DNA of 64,000 nt, taken from Amylostereum areolatum (Eukaryota; Basidiomycota; Agaricomycetes; Russulales; Stereaceae). Positions 58,047 through 64,000 of this stretch are shown one piece after another. The translations under genes and the position numbers were made by a program. The stretch covers positions 62,001 through 126,000 of the forward strand of contig SAXG01000015.1 of NCBI GenBank assembly GCA_012932865.1. Reading direction: 5' to 3'. The notes under the pieces are model-generated. The model searched no databases and was not told the DNA's origin. It saw only the letters and a program-made list of their open reading frames with translations. Positions within the stretch are counted from its first letter, which is position 1. Every line of letters starts with the position of its first letter.

Positions 58047-59660
58047 CGTATCCGCGACTGCAAGACCAAGGACATCGAGGTTGTTCAAGCTCTGGATGCC
58101 ATCTTACGAAATGGACCACGTACACTCGTCAAGAACCTTCAAGAGTGGAACTATGAAGAAGGCCTGGTCCTGTTTAGAGGAAAGGTATATGTCCCTGCAG
58201 ACGACGAGTTGCAACGCGACATTGTCAAAATGTACCATGAATCGCCCCTGGCTGGACACCCTGGTCGCTTCAAGACTTACGAACTTGTGAGTCGTGAATA
58301 TTGGTGGCCTGGCATGTCTGTCTTCGTCCGCGACTTTGTAGCAGGATGCGCAACCTGCCAGTTGACAAAGACACAGAGCAGCCGACCCCACATCAACATG
58401 ATCCCGAACGAAGTACCCGACCGACCATTTGGCGTCATCTCTACCGACTTCATTGTCGAGCTCCCTGACTGCGAAGGCTATAATGCCGTCAATGTCGTGG
58501 TTGATCGCCTCACCAAGATGGTGGTTACCACCCCATGTACAACGAAGATCACCAGCGATGGCACAGCCGACATTCTCTTCGATAAGGTATACCGACATTA
58601 CGGCTTGGCGGACAAGATCATCTCGGATCATGGACCCCAATTTGCTGGGCAGGTAATGCGTACACTCAACGAGAAGCTTGGGATCAAGTCTGCCCTTAGC
58701 ACAGCGTATCACCCACAGACAGATGGCCAGACCGAACGCGAAAACCAGAACCTTGAGCAGTTCCTGCGAGTATTCTGCAACTACCGTCAAGATGACTGGG
58801 TGAAGTGGCTGCCCTTCTTCGAGTTTTCTCACAACTCCCGCACCCATGCAGCTACTGGAAAGGCCCCCTTTGAAGTCCTCTACGGCTTCCTCCCCAAGAT
58901 GTACCCATCCGTAAATCCGTCCTCAAAGGTCCCTGCAGTTGAAGAACGCCTCCGTCAACTTGAAGAAGTCCGACAGGAGATTAAGGCCAGCCTTGCCCTT
59001 GCATCCGACTTAATGAAGCACTACAACGGTGACACGATCAGCAAATCGACACTGTTTGCCGTCGGAGACAAGGTCTGGCTCGAAGGCAAAAACCTGAAGA
59101 CGATGAGGCCGAAAGCTAAGCTTGCTGCCAAACGATTTGGACCCTTCGAGATCGTTGACGTCATTAGCCCAGTGAACTACCGCCTGAAGCTGCCAAAGAC
59201 GTGGAGAATCCACCCAGTCTTCCATGCTTCGCTGCTCACCGCGTACAAAGAGACAACGGCACATGGTCCAAACTATGAACAACCGCCGCCTGACCTCGTT
59301 GATGACAAGGAAGAATATGACGTTGAAGACAACATCGACTCGAAGCCGACCCGCAACAAGAAAGGCATACAATACCTCGTCAAGTGGGCAGGCTATCCTG
59401 ACTCCGAGAATACCTGGCTCCCTCGCTCCTCGCTCTCAAAAGTCACCGACATGATCGACGCCTTCCACAAACGCCATCCAAATGCGCCCCGCCCTGTGCG
59501 TTCCCTCGGCATCTCCTTTGACGATTTCCTCGCATCTACCCTTGCAGATGACATTGCGCTCCAGGCGAAAGCGCGTCTTAAAGGGGGGGTAATGTCACGG
59601 ATCGCTCCATTTCTCTCTTCGTTTGCAGACCTCGTACACGCGACGTGTCACGGCATATGA
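58047..59660 (+). CDS. Pol: integrase with C-terminal chromodomain
   Basis: Same frame as the RT part, after one TGA. The first ATG is 58209, but coding similarity begins directly after the stop (ALDAILRNGPRTLVKNLQEW). The zinc-binding HHCC is H..GHPG..C..C (HESPLAGHPGRF to CATCQ). The DDE acids are in TDFIVELP, ISDHGPQF and TERENQNLE. A chromodomain near the end (GIQYLVKWAGYPDSENTWLP) classifies the element as a chromovirus, a group that tends to integrate into heterochromatin. Confidence 0.9.
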   Translation, partial: RIRDCKTKDIEVVQALDAILRNGPRTLVKNLQEWNYEEGLVLFRGKVYVPADDELQRDIVKMYHESPLAGHPGRFKTYELVSREYWWPGMSVFVRDFVAGCATCQLTKTQSSRPHINMIPNEVPDRPFGVISTDFIVELPDCEGYNAVNVVVDRLTKMVVTTPCTTKITSDGTADILFDKVYRHYGLADKIISDHGPQFAGQVMRTLNEKLGIKSALSTAYHPQTDGQTERENQNLEQFLRVFCNYRQDDWVKWLPFFEFSHNSRTHAATGKAPFEVLYGFLPKMYPSVNPSSKVPAVEERLRQLEEVRQEIKASLALASDLMKHYNGDTISKSTLFAVGDKVWLEGKNLKTMRPKAKLAAKRFGPFEIVDVISPVNYRLKLPKTWRIHPVFHASLLTAYKETTAHGPNYEQPPPDLVDDKEEYDVEDNIDSKPTRNKKGIQYLVKWAGYPDSENTWLPRSSLSKVTDMIDAFHKRHPNAPRPVRSLGISFDDFLASTLADDIALQAKARLKGGVMSRIAPFLSSFADLVHATCHGI

Positions 59661-60015
59661 CTTTCCCTTGCATCACATGCTTCAACGACGTCATTGCCCG
59701 GACTTCCGAGCGGGGTTCCGCATCCTTATCTATGACATCATTGCTCCGGACCTTCGTCCTCCGCCCCATGACTCCTTTCTTATTGTTCCCCCCGCTCGCA
59801 CCACTATTGCATCGCATCGCACCATCGTTCCCACTTGTATATAAGGACAGTGTTTCTCTTCCCTTTTCCCTAGACTGTCCATCTCGTCATACAGTACTGT
59901 AGCGCACGTTGCACTGCCCTAGACCCCGGCACTCTCGAATCTATTGTTTCTCCTCGCTCCTCCCATCGTCGCGACTTAGGCGGTTCTATCGGTCTCATAA
60001 ACTGCGTTTCTGACA
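59593..60015 (+). repeat. 3' LTR
   Basis: Near-identical to 52916-53335, with a few substitutions and small indels in the 3' third. It is followed not by host DNA matching the left flank but by another open coding sequence. Confidence 0.93.
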
Positions 60016-61429
60016 GCGGCTATACTCAACGTCACCGAACTCCAAAGATTCCTCACTGAAGTCGGACACAGGGTCAACTGGCTCAACTGGGAAAGACACA
60101 CCTTCCGTGCCGCCTACGAAGGAGAAATCCTCCGAAGGCAAATGGAAACTACCGGAGTTCCCCATATGTCGCCACGCGATGGCCCCGACATTGACCTCAT
60201 CTTCCATGGATATCACATCTCCCCGGGCTATACTATTCGACCCGATCCCATCACGTCCACCCTCGCCAGACCCCCGTTCCTTCCTAACACCCCTCCGCAA
60301 CCCGTCACCGCTCCTACACCGCCGGGATCCCTACCCATCCCCGGCCTCACCCAGACTAACCCCATCCAGCCTCCCGTCGCTAGAAATGGAGTACCCGGAG
60401 AGCTATCCGGACAGCCCCTACCAGGAGAGCTATCCGGACAGCCCCTGGTTTCCCCAAAGCCCAGACAACCGACCGGCAATCCGCGACCAGTACCTAGGAC
60501 ATCTCCTTGGCTGCCCGCGGTGCCTAGACCGCCAACTCCATTCCCGGTATCTGCTAGCGACACTCCCATGCCATGGCATGGAGAACCCCCTGCTTATCCC
60601 TCATTCCTACGCTCGTACCCCGACCACGTTCGAGATCCCATCACCCAAGATCCCCGAGTCACCCCACAGCGACGTAAACATGATTCTGTCGGCCCCGACG
60701 GAAGACCGTTCAAGCGGATCAGAGACGTCGGACTCCCCGATGCATCGGGTAAGGAAGAACTTCAAGGAACTCCAGAAGATAGTCGATCAGATGATAGAGG
60801 ATCGCGCTCGCCAAAGACAAGAACTCGACCTAACGGACGAGTCGGACAGTTCGGCAGACGAATCGGACAACTCGGCGGACAAGGCGGAAGAAGCGGCCGA
60901 GAATCCCTCGGACCAATGGAGCAACGAGCCGACCACGTGGACGCAGGAGAAGTGGGACATGATTCCCATGAAGCCGCGGAAACGCTGCTGGAAATGCGGC
61001 GAGCAAGGCCATCTCCGCCGAGATTGTCCCCGTCGCAAGAACGATCCCCCTCACTTCCCCCAATCACGGTCCTGCTACCCTCTCCGACCACGGACTCCTC
61101 TTCCTCGCCCTCGCCCGAACCGTCCGGATATCAGTTACAGTCCAGGAACACTGATGTCCCACCCCCACCTCCGACGTACCGACGCTACCGCCCGCGCTCA
61201 CAGACAGCTTCTGGGATTCCTCATGCGACGTGAGAGCCTGACGCATGAAGCCGCCCAACACGCCACCGAACAGTGGCTGTACTGGGAAGATGCGGTACTC
61301 CGCACCCAGCGGGAACCCCCCTCGCACTTCAATCACTCTTGGCGCGTCGACGATCTCTTCTGGAAGGAAGAAGATTGGGACCTGCAGGAAGCTGAGGAGT
61401 CGAAGGATCACTGGCCGGAGCCTTGGTAA
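60016..61429 (+). CDS. Gag-like protein of a second retroelement (frame break)
   Basis: Immediately after the 3' LTR, frame 1 reads ILNVTELQRFLTEVGHRVNW and on into a Pro-rich region to about 60380. The coding signal then passes to frame 2, which runs to TAG at 61427-61429. It includes the acidic stretch DESDSSADESDNSADKAEE and a CCHC knuckle CWKCGEQGHLRRDC near 61000. A 27-nt direct repeat (gagctatccggacagccc..) lies at the switch. It appears to be a Gag-type nucleocapsid gene with one frame break, or two overlapping ORFs. No RT follows in the window. Confidence 0.6.
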
Positions 61430-61832
61430 GCGCACGGACAAACTTTTACCCACTATATGCACTCGGACTTTCTCCCTTTTCCCTCATCATCATCATCCCC
61501 GTCACATTTTCTGCATTCATTGTTATGATACTTCTCGGACTGATCACGGACTGCGCCCTCATTTGTACGCACATTTTCCTCGGACTTCTCTACTGTATAG
61601 GTTCCTGTCGCTATGAGGAAGGTGAAATGTTTGGTACTCTCCCTGCGACGCGCTGGACGCATCGCTTACTTACGACTACTGTCTGATTATGTACGGACTC
61701 CCGCTTACGGTTGACGGCAATGATTACATCACTGCCCCTTCGCATCGTAAGGATAAAAGGGAAGGCCACAAAGACAACGACATTCTCAGACATCGTCTAA
61801 CCAACCAACTCGCACAACCCGAACCAACAAAA
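61430..61832 (+). other. Spacer with a short hydrophobic ORF
   Basis: An ORF at 61423-61686 encodes a strongly hydrophobic stretch (SLIIIIPVTFSAFIVMILLG) with no recognised family. It may be part of the retroelement-derived block or chance. Confidence 0.3.
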
Positions 61833-62216
61833 ATGTCTTCTACTCTCGCCTCCTCCTCGCGCAACCTCTCTACCATCGACTGCACTCCTCCTGCCACCCC
61901 TCCTCCCTCGCCCATCCTCTCGCGCACTCCCACGCCCGACCCACAAGACGAAGAACTCCTTCGTCATCTCAAGCGAGTCACGGAACTCCTAAGCCGTCCG
62001 GACGTCGCTCGCGCCATGAAGAGACCGAGAAGCCTTGACGAAGAAGCCATGCAAGAGTTGAAGGAAAGATGCGGCATCAAAGGGCTCTTCCGGAAACACG
62101 GACCCCGGTTAAGAAGCCCGGACCGCGTGACAACGGCCAGGATAGGGCATCGGTTAGGATCTTCCACGATCGACGAGGAGGATCTAGAAGTGGTTGAGGT
62201 GCTGCTGAAGCGGTAG
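61833..62216 (+). CDS. Small unknown ORF in retroelement block
   Basis: ATG 61833 (an upstream in-frame ATG is at 61689) encodes about 127 residues. A Ser/Thr/Pro-rich start (TPPATPPPSPILSRTPTPD) is followed by a helical basic part (EELLRHLKRVTELLSRPDVA.. EEAMQELKERCGI). Stop TAG at 62214. No family recognised. The position between gag-like ORFs suggests it belongs to the same mobile unit. Confidence 0.45.
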   Translation: MSSTLASSSRNLSTIDCTPPATPPPSPILSRTPTPDPQDEELLRHLKRVTELLSRPDVARAMKRPRSLDEEAMQELKERCGIKGLFRKHGPRLRSPDRVTTARIGHRLGSSTIDEEDLEVVEVLLKR

Positions 62217-62286
62217 AATAGTAAAAAACGAATTCTATCGCTTGATTTCGGATAAGGATAAGAAGGGTGAACATCAAAGCAAGGAA

Positions 62287-62709
62287 ATGAGAAGCATGAT
62301 GCAACCCACCCAATCACCCGATCTTACGATGTTCACTACAACCACCCCTCGCTCACTCATCATAGTCCTAAGTGTGATCGTAGGACTTACCATCCTCGTC
62401 CTCCTCGTGTCATCTATCTTCCTCCAACGATGGCGAAGGACGAACGATCAAGAACCCGTTCAAGAAATCCCCTTAACAGTAATCCGGTTCATGAATCAAT
62501 GGGATGTCGATTCTAGAGGAGGGGCTAGTGTTACAACTCGATCAAGGTATTCCATTTTCTACTACCTTATTAGGAAGGACGTCGCTAAACGACGGATTAC
62601 GACTGTGCCCCAGCTCGTAACCGTCTCGACGACGCAGCCACGACTGTGCCACAGATCGTGGCCACCTCAACGACGCAGCCACAACTGTGCCCCAGTCGCG
62701 TACCCGTAG
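62287..62709 (+). CDS. Small single-pass membrane ORF
   Basis: ATG near 62287 encodes about 140 residues. One clear TM segment (SLIIVLSVIVGLTILVLLVS, residues ~25-45) is followed by a basic RWRR. The C-terminal third lies in the 41-bp tandem repeats. No recognised family; it may be a chance ORF. Confidence 0.35.
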   Translation: MRSMMQPTQSPDLTMFTTTTPRSLIIVLSVIVGLTILVLLVSSIFLQRWRRTNDQEPVQEIPLTVIRFMNQWDVDSRGGASVTTRSRYSIFYYLIRKDVAKRRITTVPQLVTVSTTQPRLCHRSWPPQRRSHNCAPVAYP

Positions 62710-62720
62710 ATACCTGATAC
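62599..62720 (+). repeat. Tandem repeat, about 3 x 41 bp
   Basis: The motif acgactgtgccccag recurs at about 62600, 62641 and 62682 with ~41-bp spacing and a few substitutions (gtgccacag, aactgtgcccc). Confidence 0.75.
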
Positions 62721-62762
62721 GACCGTTACCAGATGTACATATATTTGCTCGATCTCCTTTCC

Positions 62763-62771
62763 TATAAAAGG
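62763..62771 (+). promoter_or_regulatory. TATA box, possible LTR-type promoter
   Basis: tataaaagg lies in a short segment that resembles a retroelement leader: it is downstream of the repeats, and the next long open frame begins about 250 bp on. No matching second LTR copy is visible in the window. Confidence 0.4.
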
Positions 62772-63019
62772 AGGCTCGACGAACGAGCTATTCCCCTGCT
62801 TGTTCTCTTTGTAAATACAGGACTGTTCTAACTAGAACCTCCTCTTAAAACTACTAAAAAGAATCTAACGCAAACTAAGTCGAAAGCTCGCCTAAGTCTT
62901 CCGCGAAGACTTACTGCTTCGCTTATCGACCTCTACCTCCGCATAACTGAGACGTCTGGATCACCTGATCCCACTTCTCATACGTACGAGTACTGTAGCC
63001 TGAGCCGCTTGTCACGTGA

Positions 63020-63973
63020 TAAGGACCGTCCTTAACACCTTCGACTACTGCGGATACCGCACCACTTCACCCCGTTTACGCTCAGTTTGCGGACAAGGTC
63101 GACAACACAACTTTACTAGCCATACGACGGCTAGGGTATTTGGAGGGGCAACGCGATCTCATGGCCGACATTACGGAGCTGATGAAGACGGAGAACTGTG
63201 CCAACTATGAGGAGGGAAGGAAAGACGGACTCGCGGAGGGAAGGAAGGAAGGACTTGCGGAAGGATTGAAGAAAGCCACTACGACGATGCGCGAGATATT
63301 GGCGACTAGGGAGGAGACGCTCGAGGACGGCAGACGGCAGGGCAGGAAGGAGATGGTGGAGCGCATGAGGCATGCATGCACGACAAGCATCAGCACGCAA
63401 ACCGAGGACGGTTCCACTTTTCAACGCACAGTGTCCATTCAAACGGAGGCCACCATTGTTCCCCCACCACCCGTTCCACCGGCCCGCACCATTACATCGA
63501 CGCAGACCGAAACCACGCCCGACACATCCTCTTCCGTACCCGCCGACAACGGTTCTACCACAGACAACCCAACTACGTGCGTGAAGCTTGATTGGGCAGA
63601 CGACGCGTCAACTCTTCCGACCACGCAGTCATACGCTCCCCCACTATACGCCCCTCGCGATCTCACCATATTACGGTCGGACGGTCCCATTTGGAAGCCA
63701 TTCGGAACGCTGCAACGACGTACACGACGCACTCGGAAGCCGTTAGCAGACTTCCCTCCACTGCCTCTTCGTCCACCAGAACGCAATACACCACCGCATT
63801 TCGGGTCAAGGTTGTCGCATCGTGGCCCGTCGCATCGTTATCGAGGTCGTCACGGGCGTAGGTTTTGGTCGGACCATCAGTCACCGCTTCCTTCGCTGGA
63901 TTGGCATACAGACCCATGGCTCTTAGAGCTCAGCCGGGTTCTTACAGGTTTAGGTTGGGTCCGGTTGAGCTGA
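63020..63973 (+). CDS. Unknown ORF with coiled-coil-like repeats, probably retroelement-derived
   Basis: The frame is open from about 63020. The first ATG is at 63161 (MADITELMKTENC..) but coding-like residues precede it (APLHPVYAQFADKV). An EGRKDGLAEGRKEGLAEG repeat leads into a helical region, then a Thr/Pro-rich linker with recurrent STQTE/SIQTE motifs. The arginine/histidine-rich C-terminus resembles nucleic-acid-binding Gag tails. TGA at 63971-63973. No family assignment is possible. Confidence 0.5.
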
Positions 63974-64000
63974 TTCGTTCTCATGGCATCGTAGCGGCGA

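Larger units (their letters stand above)
52916..60015 (+). mobile_element. Ty3/gypsy LTR retrotransposon (chromovirus type)
   Basis: LTRs of ~420 bp bound an internal region with gag, protease, RT, RNase H, integrase and a terminal chromodomain, in Ty3/gypsy order. A polypurine tract aaaggggggg is at 59580-59589, just before the 3' LTR. The two LTRs differ at roughly ten positions by eye, so the copy is not brand new. In-frame stops at 53950 (before gag) and 58044 (between RNase H and integrase) make autonomous activity doubtful. The flanks (cttgt left, gcggc right) do not match, so a normal 5-bp target duplication is absent. Confidence 0.93.

Noticed and set aside
57850..58847. 247-codon minus-strand ORF opposite integrase
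   Set aside because: It mirrors the integrase coding strand and has no independent motif.
60142..61233. 363-codon ORF overlapping the 440-codon gag-like ORF in another frame
   Set aside because: Only its first ~80 codons look coding. The CCHC knuckle is in the other frame, so one gene with a frame break is more likely than true overprinting.

Overview
The window is nuclear DNA of a filamentous basidiomycete, probably an Agaricomycete. Genes carry many short introns (35 to about 90 nt) with gtnngn..yag borders. Characteristic families are present: a DUF6535 protein, wax-synthase-like MBOAT acyltransferases, an OTT_1508-like deaminase and a Ty3/gypsy chromovirus. The exact species cannot be named from the sequence.

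Layout. 1-1.8 kb: the 3' part of a profilin gene and a DapA-type aldolase gene. 1.8-8 kb: nested transposon debris, dominated by a complete-looking 4.0-kb IS630/Tc1-mariner-type element (2935-6959). It has perfect 71-bp inverted repeats, a DDE transposase and a second, convergent seven-exon gene. 8.1 kb: tRNA-Gln with a short intron. 11.3-12.4 kb: MAF1. 14-17.8 kb: a DUF6535 membrane protein. 18.3 kb: a TA-flanked MITE. 20.3-22 kb: a NIFK/Nop15-like RRM protein. 22.2-28.3 kb: three tandem wax-synthase-like genes on the minus strand, the first split by a 288-bp MITE. 29.9-36.2 kb: three relatives of one uncharacterised membrane-protein family, interspersed with an ETFRF1-like LYR protein and an unknown gene. 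37-44 kb: two tandem PHO84-type phosphate transporters. 44.5-45.4 kb: eIF1A. 45.7-46.6 kb: an F-box/ankyrin protein. 47-49.3 kb: an isopenicillin-N-synthase-like 2OG-Fe(II) oxygenase with an anomalous 1-kb intron. 51.1-52.9 kb: an OTT_1508-like deaminase gene cut by a Ty3/gypsy element. 52.9-60.0 kb: that element with both LTRs. 60-64 kb: further retroelement-like coding sequence without a recognisable pol.

A striking overall property is that many otherwise well-conserved genes (NIFK, wax synthase 1, both PHO84 genes, the oxygenase, the deaminase) each carry one or more single-base frame breaks, often in short homopolymers. This fits uncorrected sequencing errors better than independent gene death, but each case needs checking. 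Exon borders were derived by hand from splice sites, phase and family conservation. Where they are unresolved, the entry says so.
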